Assembly: GCA_022340285.1 (NCBI GenBank)
Contig: JAJDOG010000117.1
Coordinates: 1-37,964, forward strand
DNA length: 37,964 nucleotides
Reading direction: 5' to 3'
From: Betaproteobacteria bacterium
GTDB lineage: Bacteria > Pseudomonadota > Gammaproteobacteria > Burkholderiales > SG8-39
Under the pieces are notes generated by a model. The model worked only from the letters and a program-made list of their open reading frames with translations. It did no database searches and was not told the DNA's origin. Positions 25,723-33,826 of this stretch are shown here, piece after piece; the first letter of the stretch is position 1, and each line of letters begins with the position of its first letter. Made by a program: the position numbers and the translations under genes.

Positions 25723-27078
25723 GTGAACGCAATTCGATCACTGTTGACGCTTCTCCTGCTTGCCTTCGCGGAGGTTGCGCTCGCGCAGCTACCCGCCGTG
25801 GTGAGCGGGCAGAAGCTCCCATCGCTTGCGCCCATGATCGCGGAGGTGACGCCCGCGGTCGTGAACATCGCGGTCGAGATGCGCACGCCCGAGGAAAATC
25901 CGCTGTTCGCGGATCCGTTCTTCCGGCGGTTCTTCGACCTGCCCGAGCGACCCCAGCGGGAGGAACAGGCCGCGGGATCCGGCGTCATCGTCGATGCGGC
26001 GCGGGGTCTCGTGATCACCAACCATCACGTCGTCAAGGATGCCGACCGCATCCTGGTCGGCCTGAAGGATCGTCGGGTCCTGAAGGCGGAGGTGGTCGGC
26101 GTCGATCCGGGCACCGACGTCGCCGTGCTGCGTATCCCGCCCGACCGACTGACAGCGGTGAAGTGGGGCGACTCCGAGGCACTCAACGTCGGGGATTTCG
26201 TCGTCGCGATCGGCAATCCGTTCGGGATCGGCCAGACGGTCACATCCGGAATCGTGAGCGCGCTGGGGCGCACGGGGCTGAGCGTTGAAGGCTACGAGGA
26301 ATTCATTCAAACCGACGCATCCATCAACCCTGGCAACTCGGGCGGTGCGCTCGTCAACCTCGCCGGCGAGCTCGTGGGCATCAACACGGCGATCATCGGT
26401 CCGGCGGGGGGCAACGTCGGAATCGGCTTCGCCGTGCCGGTGCACATGGTGCGCGCGGTGCTCGACCAGATCCTGCGCTTCGGCGAAGTGCGGCGCGGGC
26501 GCGTGGGCGTCAGCACGCAGGACCTCACGCCCGAGCTGGCCGCGGAGCTCGGGGTCAAGGAGACCGAGGGCGCGGTGGTCGCGCAGATCGAGCGTGGCTC
26601 CGAGGCGGAGCGGGCAGGGCTTCGACCACGCGACGTGGTGCTCGCGGTAAACGGTCACAAGGTGCGCACCTCGAGCGAGCTGCGCAACCGCGTCGGTTTG
26701 ATCCCGATCGGCGAACAGATCGACCTCGAGGTCTTGCGCGGCGGGAAAACGATGCAGATCCGGGCGCGGGTCGGTGAGCTCTACAAGGCCACGGAAGTGA
26801 CCGGCGAGACGATTCCCCAGCTCGCCGGGGCGCGCGTGGCGAACGTCGAGCGGGGCATGCCGATGTACGGGCACGTCGAGGGCGTCGTCGTCACCGCGGT
26901 CGAGCAGGGGAGCGCGGCCTTTCGCAACGGAATTCGTCCGGGCGACATCGTCTACGGCGTCAACCGCGTCCGCGTGCGCAGCGTACAGGAGCTGATCGCC
27001 GCGATGCGAGGCGTGGAAGGAACCGTTCGACTGTCGCTGTTGCGCGGCGAGTATCGCATCAGCCTCGTGATCCGCTGA
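25723..27078 (+). CDS. HtrA/Deg-type periplasmic serine protease
   Basis: A 451-aa DegQ/DegS-like protease-chaperone. The signal peptide covers residues 1-21 (cleavage after ALA). The trypsin-like domain carries the triad H102 (ITNHHVV), D132 (GTDVAVL) and S206 (NPGNSGGAL). Two PDZ domains follow, about 255-345 and 360-450. Two PDZ domains and a cleavable signal suggest the DegP/DegQ class rather than membrane-bound DegS. The start is GTG 25723, 21 bases after mocA. The M61 peptidase gene begins 11 bases after the stop, so the two proteases look cotranscribed. Confidence 0.94.
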   Translation: MNAIRSLLTLLLLAFAEVALAQLPAVVSGQKLPSLAPMIAEVTPAVVNIAVEMRTPEENPLFADPFFRRFFDLPERPQREEQAAGSGVIVDAARGLVITNHHVVKDADRILVGLKDRRVLKAEVVGVDPGTDVAVLRIPPDRLTAVKWGDSEALNVGDFVVAIGNPFGIGQTVTSGIVSALGRTGLSVEGYEEFIQTDASINPGNSGGALVNLAGELVGINTAIIGPAGGNVGIGFAVPVHMVRAVLDQILRFGEVRRGRVGVSTQDLTPELAAELGVKETEGAVVAQIERGSEAERAGLRPRDVVLAVNGHKVRTSSELRNRVGLIPIGEQIDLEVLRGGKTMQIRARVGELYKATEVTGETIPQLAGARVANVERGMPMYGHVEGVVVTAVEQGSAAFRNGIRPGDIVYGVNRVRVRSVQELIAAMRGVEGTVRLSLLRGEYRISLVIR

Positions 27079-27089
27079 GGCGCTCACCG

Positions 27090-28925
27090 ATGGCGAGCGA
27101 AGCGGTACGCTACCGCATCCAGCCCAAGCGGCCGGAGGCGCATCGGTTCGAGGTGAGCGTCACGGTCGCAAGTCCCGACCCTGCCGGGCAGCGCTTCGCA
27201 TTGCCGGCTTGGATCCCCGGCAGCTATCTGATCCGCGATTTCGCGCGGAACGTGGTCGAAATCCATGCCACCAGCGGCCGCCGGCCGGTGCGAATCGCCA
27301 AGGTCGACAAGCACACGTGGCGCGCGGCGCCGTGCCGCGGCCCGCTGACCGTCACGGCCGAAATCCACGCGTGGGACCTTTCGGTCCGCGGCGCGCATCT
27401 GGACACCACGCACGGCTTTTTCAACGGACCGTGCGTCTTCTTGCGCGTGCTCGGCGCGGAGTCGCGTCGCTGTGAAGTGGAAATCCTGCCGCCGCGCGGG
27501 GCACGTTACCGCGGGTGGCGTGTTGCGACCGCAATGCGCCGCAGGCGCGCGCCGCGTCACGGGTTCGGAACCTACGTTGCGGCGGACTACGACGAGCTCA
27601 TCGATCACCCGGTCGAAATGGGCGCGTTTGCGCTTGGTGCGTTCGTTGCGCGTGGCGTGCGGCATGAAATCGCCATCACCGGGCGGCATGACGTGGACAT
27701 GGAAAGGCTGTGCCGCGACCTCAGGCGGCTGTGCGCGCATCACATCCGATTCTGGGGCACGCCGCCCCCGATGGATCGCTATCTGTTCCTGGTCACCGCG
27801 GTCGGAGACGGGTACGGCGGGCTGGAGCATCGGGCATCGACCGCCTTGCTCTGTGCCAGAGACGACCTTCCGTCCCGCGACGGCGGCGGACCCGACGAGC
27901 GTTATCGGACTTTCCTGGGGCTCGCGAGCCACGAATACTTCCACACGTGGAACGTCAAGCGCATCAAGCCGGCGGCGTTTACGCCCTACGACCTGGACCG
28001 CGAAAACAACACCTCGCTCTTATGGGCCTTCGAGGGCATCACGTCCTACTACGACGACCTCGCGCTTGTTCGCTGCGGCCTGATTTCGGAGCGCGACTAT
28101 CTCGAGCTGCTGGGTCGCGGCGCGACCACATTGCTGCGTAACCCGGGGCGGACACGACAGACGGTCGCGGAGTCGAGCTGGGACGCCTGGATCAAGTACT
28201 ACCGCCCGGACGAGAACTCCGTGAATGCAGGCGTCAGCTATTACGGTAAAGGGAGCCTGATCGCGCTCTGCCTCGATCTCCTGATCCGCGATCGAACGCG
28301 CGGGCGGAAATCGCTCGATGACGTCATGCGAGCGCTGTGGGCGCGTTACGGAAGGATGGCGATCGGCGTGCCGGAAGACGGCGTGGAAAGAACGGCCGCG
28401 GAGGTGACGGGGTTGCGGCTACGCGGCTTCTTCGATCGTGCGTTGCGCTCGACGGACGAGCTTCCGCTCGCGCGCATGCTCAAGACCGTCGGGCTCGGCC
28501 TCACCTTGCGACCGGCCGAATCATCTTCCGACCGTGGCGGGCGGGCCGCATCGACGCCGGCGCGCGAGTTGGCGCGTAGGGTGACGATCGGCGCGCGCGT
28601 GGCAAATGACGGCGCCGAGCTCAAGCTCAGTCAGGTGCTCGACGGCGGCGCCGCGCAGCGCGCGGGGCTTTCTTCCGGGGACGTGATCGTTGCGATCGAC
28701 GGGCTGCGCGCGACGCCCGGGAACTGGGCCGCGCTGCTGGCGCGTTACCGGCCGGGGGACACGGTTGAAGTCGTGGCGTTTCGCCGCGACGAGCTGATGA
28801 AGTTCACGGTCACGCTCGATGCGCGCGCCCGCGACACGTGCGTCATCGCGCCGGAAGCGGTGGCGCCTGCGTCCGCCAGTCGTCGGCGACGGGCTTGGCT
28901 TGCACGGGCGCCTCGGCGAGCTTGA
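27090..28925 (+). CDS. M61 glycyl aminopeptidase with PDZ domain
   Basis: A 611-aa metallopeptidase of family M61. The zinc motif HEYFH is H281-E282-H285, in the family form HExxHxWNVKRIKP, with the third ligand E315 in WAFEGITSYYDDL. The N-terminal ~180 residues form the beta-rich domain typical of M61 (FALPAWIPGSYLIRDFARNV). A PDZ domain lies near 505-580 (DGGAAQRAGLSSGDVIVAIDG). No signal peptide is seen, so it is probably cytoplasmic unless exported otherwise. Family members cleave N-terminal glycine. The last ~28 codons run antisense through the 3' end of the PP2C gene, an 83-base convergent overlap. Confidence 0.93.
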   Translation: MASEAVRYRIQPKRPEAHRFEVSVTVASPDPAGQRFALPAWIPGSYLIRDFARNVVEIHATSGRRPVRIAKVDKHTWRAAPCRGPLTVTAEIHAWDLSVRGAHLDTTHGFFNGPCVFLRVLGAESRRCEVEILPPRGARYRGWRVATAMRRRRAPRHGFGTYVAADYDELIDHPVEMGAFALGAFVARGVRHEIAITGRHDVDMERLCRDLRRLCAHHIRFWGTPPPMDRYLFLVTAVGDGYGGLEHRASTALLCARDDLPSRDGGGPDERYRTFLGLASHEYFHTWNVKRIKPAAFTPYDLDRENNTSLLWAFEGITSYYDDLALVRCGLISERDYLELLGRGATTLLRNPGRTRQTVAESSWDAWIKYYRPDENSVNAGVSYYGKGSLIALCLDLLIRDRTRGRKSLDDVMRALWARYGRMAIGVPEDGVERTAAEVTGLRLRGFFDRALRSTDELPLARMLKTVGLGLTLRPAESSSDRGGRAASTPARELARRVTIGARVANDGAELKLSQVLDGGAAQRAGLSSGDVIVAIDGLRATPGNWAALLARYRPGDTVEVVAFRRDELMKFTVTLDARARDTCVIAPEAVAPASASRRRRAWLARAPRRA

Positions 28926-29652
28926 CTAGCGCGAGGGTGAGGTTGTCCCCCTTGCCGTTGGCACGGCCGCGCGCGCCGGTGACCAGCATTTCGGCTGCCT
29001 TGCGGGGTGGCAGCGTCGAGAGGATCTTCGCGAGCTCGGCGTCGGGAAAGTAGTCCCACAGCCCGTCGGAGCAGAGCAGAAAGGTATCGCCGTCGGCCAG
29101 CGGCGTCGACGAGCCGAAAGTCGGTTCGGGCACCTCCGACTGACCGAGGGCCTGAAGGAGGAGGTTCCGGTTCGGGTGATTGTGACGGTCTTCCTCCTTG
29201 ATCTGGCCTTCGCGGGTCAGCTGCTCGACGAGCGAGTGATCGGGCGTGCGATGCATCAGCTCGGCGCCCCGGAAATGATACAGGCGACTGTCGCCGACGT
29301 GACCCCAGTCGACCCGGTCCGGCTGCAGCAGAAGCGCCACGAACGTACTGTGGGGCTCTTCCTCGGTGAGGAGCCGGTTCAGCTTGATGACGGTATGGGC
29401 TTCGACGACGATCTCGCGCAAGAGCTGTTCGGGCGACTCGTCCTTGGGGGAAAAGTTCTCAAAGAGGTTTGTCGCGGTGGTGACGACCTGCGACGCCGCA
29501 GCGGCGCCGCCGGTGTACCCGCCGGCGCCGTCGGCAAGCACCACGAGCGCCGTGCCCTTGACCCGCTTGCTCGGGATGATCGCGACACGGTCCTGCTGTT
29601 CTTTGCGATCGCCGATGTGCGTGCCGGTGGTGGCGTCGATTGTCAGGGCCAT
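28843..29652 (-). CDS. PP2C-family serine/threonine protein phosphatase
   Basis: A 269-aa metal-dependent phosphatase. The PP2C motifs are in order: GDRKEQQDR (14-22, with the first metal Asp), VVLADGAGGYTGG (DGxGG), WGHVGDSRLYHF, HSLVEQLTREGQI, LLCSDGLWDYF and the final GKGDNLTLALV. All metal-binding aspartates seem present. There is no membrane segment, so it is soluble. No serine/threonine kinase lies in the window, so its partner is elsewhere. It is divergent from the histidine phosphatase, and its last codons overlap the M61 gene. The final 25 residues past LALVKLAE are Pro/Ala-rich and may be disordered. Confidence 0.93.
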   Translation of the reverse strand: MALTIDATTGTHIGDRKEQQDRVAIIPSKRVKGTALVVLADGAGGYTGGAAAASQVVTTATNLFENFSPKDESPEQLLREIVVEAHTVIKLNRLLTEEEPHSTFVALLLQPDRVDWGHVGDSRLYHFRGAELMHRTPDHSLVEQLTREGQIKEEDRHNHPNRNLLLQALGQSEVPEPTFGSSTPLADGDTFLLCSDGLWDYFPDAELAKILSTLPPRKAAEMLVTGARGRANGKGDNLTLALVKLAEAPVQAKPVADDWRTQAPPLPAR

Positions 29653-29682
29653 GGGTCGTCTGCTCGTGCCGCGTTACCGGCG

Positions 29683-29702
29683 CCGATAAACTAAACTATC
29701 GG
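29683..29702. promoter_or_regulatory. Inverted repeat in the PP2C / histidine phosphatase divergent region
   Basis: CCGATA (29683-29688) and TATCGG (29697-29702) are perfect 6-bp arms around AACTAAAC. A -10-like TAAACT (29692-29697) lies inside. It sits 31 bases upstream of the PP2C start and about 95 before the phosphatase start. Confidence 0.35.
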
Positions 29703-29795
29703 GGCGAATCGCGCCGCATCGGAATGTCACGCGCCGGTAATTTTGCCGCGGCGCCGGTTTGGCTCCGCTTCCATTCACACTCGCTAGCCAAACAC

Positions 29796-30467
29796 GTGAA
29801 CGATTCCCGCGACTCGAGCCCCTTGATCCGTTCCGGCACGGCCATTTTACTCATCCGCCACGGCGAAACGCTCTGGAATCGATGGGGGCGCGTTCAGGGC
29901 TGGCAGGACAGTCCGTTGACGGAAGTCGGCCTCGCCCAGGCGCATGCGCTCGCCGCGCGCCTCGCGGGAGACCGTGTCGAGCGGCTGGTTTCGAGCGACC
30001 TCGGCCGCGCGCGGCAGACCGCCGAGCCGATCGTGCATCGCACCGGCCTCGCAATCGAGCTCGATCCGGAACTGCGCGAGCGCAACTACGGAATATTCGA
30101 GGGGCGCACCTACGGCGAGATCGAACGCGAAGATCCCGAGGCCTATGCGTTTCTCACCCGGCGCGACCCCACGTATGTCATCCCGGGCGGTGAGAGCGGG
30201 GAAGCGTTCAGCGCGCGGGTGCTGCGTGCCCTCGAGCGCATCGCCGGCACGCATGCCGGACATCGCATCGCGGTGATGACGCATGGCGGCGTACTCGGCG
30301 TGCTATACCGGCACGCCACGCGGGCTGCGCCCGACTCGCAACGCGACTATTCGCTCGCCAATGCGAGCGTCAACCACGTATGGTTCGGAGGCGGGTCCTG
30401 GGTGATCGAGCGCTGGGGCGATGTCGCGCATCTGCCGCGGGGCGCTGCCGACGACCCGGTCGACTGA
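29796..30467 (+). CDS. Histidine phosphatase family protein
   Basis: A phosphoglycerate-mutase-like phosphatase of about 223 aa. The RHG motif LLIRHGETLWNRWG holds the nucleophile His near residue 22. SSDLGRARQTAEPI, ELRERNYGIFEG (acid residue) and the second His in MTHGGVLGVL complete the active site. It resembles the GpmB/CobC-like branch, and metabolite identity is unknown. The start is uncertain: GTG 29796 is chosen because it leaves a short N-terminus before the motif, but ATG 29724 and TTG 29823 are possible and none has a good ribosome site. A PLP-dependent dehydratase follows 21 bases later. Confidence 0.85.
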   Translation: MNDSRDSSPLIRSGTAILLIRHGETLWNRWGRVQGWQDSPLTEVGLAQAHALAARLAGDRVERLVSSDLGRARQTAEPIVHRTGLAIELDPELRERNYGIFEGRTYGEIEREDPEAYAFLTRRDPTYVIPGGESGEAFSARVLRALERIAGTHAGHRIAVMTHGGVLGVLYRHATRAAPDSQRDYSLANASVNHVWFGGGSWVIERWGDVAHLPRGAADDPVD

Positions 30468-30488
30468 TTCCTTACTCGGGAGAACGAG

Positions 30489-31460
30489 ATGCGCGACGCG
30501 GAAGCAGAAGCGGCCGTCGATTATGCGGATTTGACATCCGCCGCCGCGCGCGGTGCCGGCGTCGTGCACCGGACACCGGTGCTGACGTCCCGGACCGTCA
30601 ACCGGCGCGTCGGGGCCGAGGTGTTCTTCAAGTGCGAGAACTTTCAGAGGGCGGGAGCGTTCAAGTTCCGCGGCGCGTACAACGCGCTCTCGAGGCTGGC
30701 CGAAGCCGGGGAGCAGCGTGGCGTACTGGCGGTCTCGTCGGGCAACCACGCTCAGGCCGTTGCGCTGGCCGCGAAGCTCCTCGGCATGCGCGCGATCGTC
30801 GTGATGCCGGACGACGCGCCGGCCGTCAAGCTCGCGGCGACGCGCGACTACGGCGCGGAGATCGTGACATATGACACGAAACTCACCACCCGCGACGCGT
30901 TGGGCGAGCGCATAGCCCGCGAGCAGGGCCTCGCGGTCGTTCCGCCCTTCGACCACCCGCACGTGATCGCAGGCCAGGGGACGGCAGCCAAGGAGCTTTT
31001 CGAGGAGGTCGGGCCGCTCGACGCGCTTCTCGTCCCCTGCGGCGGCGGGGGGCTGATCTCGGGCTGCGCGATCGCTGCGGCGGCGCTCGCGCCCGGATGC
31101 CGGGTGATCGGCATCGAGCCGGCGGCCGGGGACGATGCCACACGGTCTTTCCGGACCCGAACGCTTCAGACCTGCCATAACCCCGACACCATCGCCGATG
31201 GGGCGAGAACGCATTCTCTCGGGAAAATTACCTTCCCATTAGTGCTCCGGTACGTTCACGATATGGCCACCGTGACCGACGGGGAATTGCTGCGCGCCAT
31301 GTTTTTTCTGTGGGAACGGATGAAGATCGTCGTCGAGCCGACCGGAGCGCTCGGTGCGGCGGGCCTTTTCGAAGGCCGCGCCGATGTGCGCGGCGGTCGG
31401 ATCGGCGTGATCGTGTCCGGTGGCAACGTCGATCTCACCATCGTCAGCCGTTTCTATTGA
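30489..31460 (+). CDS. PLP-dependent threonine/serine dehydratase family enzyme
   Basis: A 323-aa fold-type II PLP enzyme, similar to catabolic threonine dehydratase, serine racemase and threo-3-hydroxyaspartate dehydratase. The cofactor lysine is K59 in NFQRAGAFKFRGAYNAL. SSGNHAQAVA binds the substrate carboxylate and PCGGGGLISG binds the phosphate. The C-terminal ACT regulatory domain of biosynthetic IlvA is absent, and the length fits the single-domain enzymes. The ATG follows a GGGAGAACG ribosome site. It probably shares an operon with the phosphatase before it and the GGDEF protein, which starts 4 bases after its stop. Confidence 0.9.
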   Translation: MRDAEAEAAVDYADLTSAAARGAGVVHRTPVLTSRTVNRRVGAEVFFKCENFQRAGAFKFRGAYNALSRLAEAGEQRGVLAVSSGNHAQAVALAAKLLGMRAIVVMPDDAPAVKLAATRDYGAEIVTYDTKLTTRDALGERIAREQGLAVVPPFDHPHVIAGQGTAAKELFEEVGPLDALLVPCGGGGLISGCAIAAAALAPGCRVIGIEPAAGDDATRSFRTRTLQTCHNPDTIADGARTHSLGKITFPLVLRYVHDMATVTDGELLRAMFFLWERMKIVVEPTGALGAAGLFEGRADVRGGRIGVIVSGGNVDLTIVSRFY

Positions 31461-31464
31461 ATCG

Positions 31465-32349
31465 ATGCCGGGAAGCATGAGCGAATTCGAACGTCACGAT
31501 CCGGCGAGCCGCGGGGCTCCGCCGGTCAGCTCGCTCTTCCGCAGCCGACCGCGGTCATTCCTGGTCGCGCTCGTGGCGGCGATCGGCGTCGCAGCGGTTG
31601 ATGCGCTGACGGGCGACTCGCCCAGCTTCACCGCCTTCTACGCGTTGCCGGTGGTGCTCGCCGCGTGGGGCGCTGGACTGGCTGGAGGGATTGCGATGGC
31701 GCTCATAGCGGGCGCCGCCGCGCTGGGGATGGGGTTCCTCCTCGGCCACCCGTATCCGGCGACATTTCCTTTCGTATTCGATACGGTCTCGGTAACCGGC
31801 CTGCTCGTCGTTACGGGCGTGCTGACAGCAGGCTTGCGCGCCGCAAGCGATCGGGCACGGGCCACCACGCGTACCGATGTCGTGACCAGCATCATGAATC
31901 GGCTGGGATTCAGCGAGCGCCTGAGCATCGAGCTCGATCGTCATCAGCGCTACCGTCGGCCGTTCACGCTCGTGCTCGTCCATTGCGACGGCCTGGCCGA
32001 CCTCGCGGCGCTCGACGCCGAGCGCCCCGTTCGCTTGATCGGCCGCACGCTTGGCGCGAGTGTCCGCCGCACGGATGCGGTCGGCCGGATCGAGGAGGAC
32101 GTGTTCGCGATCGTGCTGCCCGAGACGGCTCGCGACAACGCGTTGCTGGTCGCGCAGATGTTGCGCGACAAGCTGGACATCGACATGCGCCGCGAGGGGC
32201 GGCCGATGAGCTTCGGCCTGGGACTCGTCACCTACATGGAGCCCCCGGACACCGCCGAGCTGGCGCTCGAGACCGCCGAGAAGGTGCTCGGCGAAGCCCG
32301 CCAAGCCGGCAAGAACCGCGTGCGGGAGCTCGTCGTCGGCAACGCCTGA
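31465..32349 (+). CDS. Membrane protein with degenerate GGDEF domain (likely c-di-GMP receptor)
   Basis: A 294-aa protein. Residues about 30-125 hold four hydrophobic helices. A GGDEF-fold domain follows, recognisable from DVVTSIMNRLGFSERLSIEL (typically DxLTGLxNRxxF). The signature that should read GGDEF is EEDVF (210-214), so both glycines and the catalytic Glu are gone. The domain should not make c-di-GMP. The inhibitory I-site RxxD is kept as R201-D204, with the exact five-residue spacing to the signature, so ligand binding is plausible. The start may be ATG 31465 or ATG 31477; neither has a good ribosome site. A strong terminator follows. Confidence 0.8.
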   Translation: MPGSMSEFERHDPASRGAPPVSSLFRSRPRSFLVALVAAIGVAAVDALTGDSPSFTAFYALPVVLAAWGAGLAGGIAMALIAGAAALGMGFLLGHPYPATFPFVFDTVSVTGLLVVTGVLTAGLRAASDRARATTRTDVVTSIMNRLGFSERLSIELDRHQRYRRPFTLVLVHCDGLADLAALDAERPVRLIGRTLGASVRRTDAVGRIEEDVFAIVLPETARDNALLVAQMLRDKLDIDMRREGRPMSFGLGLVTYMEPPDTAELALETAEKVLGEARQAGKNRVRELVVGNA

Positions 32350-32371
32350 TCGGCGCGCTGCACGAAACGCG

Positions 32372-32400
32372 AAGGGCGGCTGCGGCCGCCCTTTCTTGTT
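32372..32400 (+). terminator. Rho-independent terminator after the GGDEF-like gene
   Basis: A 9-bp perfect stem AAGGGCGGC (32372-32380) / GCCGCCCTT (32385-32393) with loop TGCG is followed by TCTTGTT. It starts 23 bases after the stop codon and ends the phosphatase-dehydratase-GGDEF operon. The convergent methyltransferase gene ends about 40 bases beyond. Confidence 0.8.
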
Positions 32401-32441
32401 CACCACGGAACGAGACGGCCCTGGTCGGCCCTGGTGTCGGC

Positions 32442-33029
32442 TCAATTCCGCAGCCAGACTTGCCAGCGTTCTTTGCCCTGAAATACCGCTATGGAGTCGG
32501 TGACGGCGGTATCAACGGTGCGATGAAATGTGGCGCCAAGGAGCGCTTCGAGCTCGCCCGGTTTCAGCCCGAACGGCGGGCCGCGCTCCGAGTCGTTCCA
32601 GAAGAAGAAGCCGGCCAACATACCGCCCGGGCGCAGGACTTGTGCCACCCGGGGCACGTAGCGTGGCCAAAGATGCCGCGGGAGTGCGCACAGAAACGCG
32701 CGCTCGTAGACGACGTCGAACGGGCTTCCCAGGTCGACCGTGAAGAAATCGCCCAAGCGGAGGCAATCCGCCCACTTGCCCAGCACGGCGCGAGCTGCTT
32801 CCAGTGCGGCTTCGCTGAAATCCACGGCGACCACGTCGTGACCGGCTTCGGCGAACGCGCGTGCATCGTGCGCGGTTCCGCAACCCGGGATCAGGACTCT
32901 GCTCCGCGGCGCCAGCGAGGCGATGAACGCTCGCGCGAGGTCGGGCACCCGCCCGGCGTCCCACGGCATGACCTGGTCGCGGTATCGCTGCTCCCAGAAT
33001 GCCGGTCCGGTGGGGTCTTGTTTCGGCAT
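32442..33029 (-). CDS. Thiopurine S-methyltransferase-like SAM enzyme
   Basis: A 195-aa cytoplasmic methyltransferase of the TPMT superfamily. The family opening FWEQRYRDQVMPWDAGRVP is followed by SAM motif I VLIPGCGTAHDARAFAEAGHDVVAVDFS. Later segments are YERAFLCALPRHLWPRYV and the PFGLKPGELEALL end, all typical. Bacterial members methylate tellurite, selenite or thiol compounds; the substrate here is not known. The start MPKQDPTGPAFW is natural. It follows the Crp/Fnr gene by 48 bases on the same strand, so the regulator may control it. Confidence 0.88.
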   Translation of the reverse strand: MPKQDPTGPAFWEQRYRDQVMPWDAGRVPDLARAFIASLAPRSRVLIPGCGTAHDARAFAEAGHDVVAVDFSEAALEAARAVLGKWADCLRLGDFFTVDLGSPFDVVYERAFLCALPRHLWPRYVPRVAQVLRPGGMLAGFFFWNDSERGPPFGLKPGELEALLGATFHRTVDTAVTDSIAVFQGKERWQVWLRN

Positions 33030-33077
33030 GCTAGGCCTCGCAGGGTCCAGGTCGACGGCGCCACCGTGCGATCGGAC

Positions 33078-33746
33078 TCAAGACGGCGCGGCGATGCTGC
33101 GCAGCCCGCCCGGGTCGAGGATCTCGATCTGCTCGCGGGCGAGACCAACCAGGCCTTGATCGGCAAAGCCGCGGAGGAGCCGGCTCACGATCTCGCGCAC
33201 GCTCCCGAGCTCGTCGGCGAGCTGCTGATGAGTGGTATGGACGATTTTCCCCTTGCCGAGCAGGAGTGCGGCGAGGCGCTGGTCGAGGCGCTGGAACGCG
33301 ACCGCCTCGACGAGCTGCATGAGCTCCGCGATGCGGTCGGCGAAGAGGCTGAACACGTAGGTCCGGAACGGCTCGTGCCCGCTGATGAGCTTGTTGAACA
33401 CCGGCGCTGGCAGCGTGACGAGCGTCGTCTCGGAATCGGCGATTCCGCGGGCGGAATACGGCGCGTGTCCCAGCAGGCAACTCGAAGTGAGCACGCAGGC
33501 GTCGCCCGGGACGACCCGGTAGAGCTGCAGCTCGCGGCCGTTCGGCGCGGTCTTGACCACCCGCAGGGTTCCTTCCAGCAGGAGCTGGAAACCCGTGCAC
33601 GGGTTCTCCTCGTCGAAAATCACGGTTTCCGCGGGAACCGTCTTTGCGGGCGACTCGGCGAGCAGCGCGTCGAGCTCCCCGGTCGGCAGCGACGCGAACG
33701 ACGGGTAGAGGGTCCGCACGCGCTCCTTGATCTTGGCCCGATCCAT
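33078..33746 (-). CDS. Crp/Fnr family transcriptional regulator
   Basis: A 222-aa regulator. Residues about 15-130 form the cyclic-nucleotide-binding-type beta roll (FDEENPCTGFQLLLEGTLRVVKTAPNGREL and VPGDACVLTSSCLLG). A long dimer helix follows (FADRIAELMQLVEAVAFQRLDQRLAALLL). The winged helix-turn-helix is HTTHQQLADELGSVREIVSRLLRGF. There is no N-terminal cysteine cluster as in Fnr, and the cAMP-contact RxS residues of Crp are not obvious, so its effector is unknown. ATG 33746 is preferred to a GTG at 33782; neither has a clear ribosome site. It lies between the sensor kinase and the TPMT-like gene on the same strand. Confidence 0.9.
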   Translation of the reverse strand: MDRAKIKERVRTLYPSFASLPTGELDALLAESPAKTVPAETVIFDEENPCTGFQLLLEGTLRVVKTAPNGRELQLYRVVPGDACVLTSSCLLGHAPYSARGIADSETTLVTLPAPVFNKLISGHEPFRTYVFSLFADRIAELMQLVEAVAFQRLDQRLAALLLGKGKIVHTTHQQLADELGSVREIVSRLLRGFADQGLVGLAREQIEILDPGGLRSIAAPS

Positions 33747-33826
33747 GTTTAAAGGCTTTCGAAAAGCTTCCGTTGGTGCCACCGCAAATCAACAACGCGT
33801 GGAGCGAACGAGGGGGCAAATCCCCA

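Noticed and set aside
31465-32349. Active diguanylate cyclase
   Set aside because: The GGDEF signature is EEDVF; both glycines and the catalytic Glu are absent.
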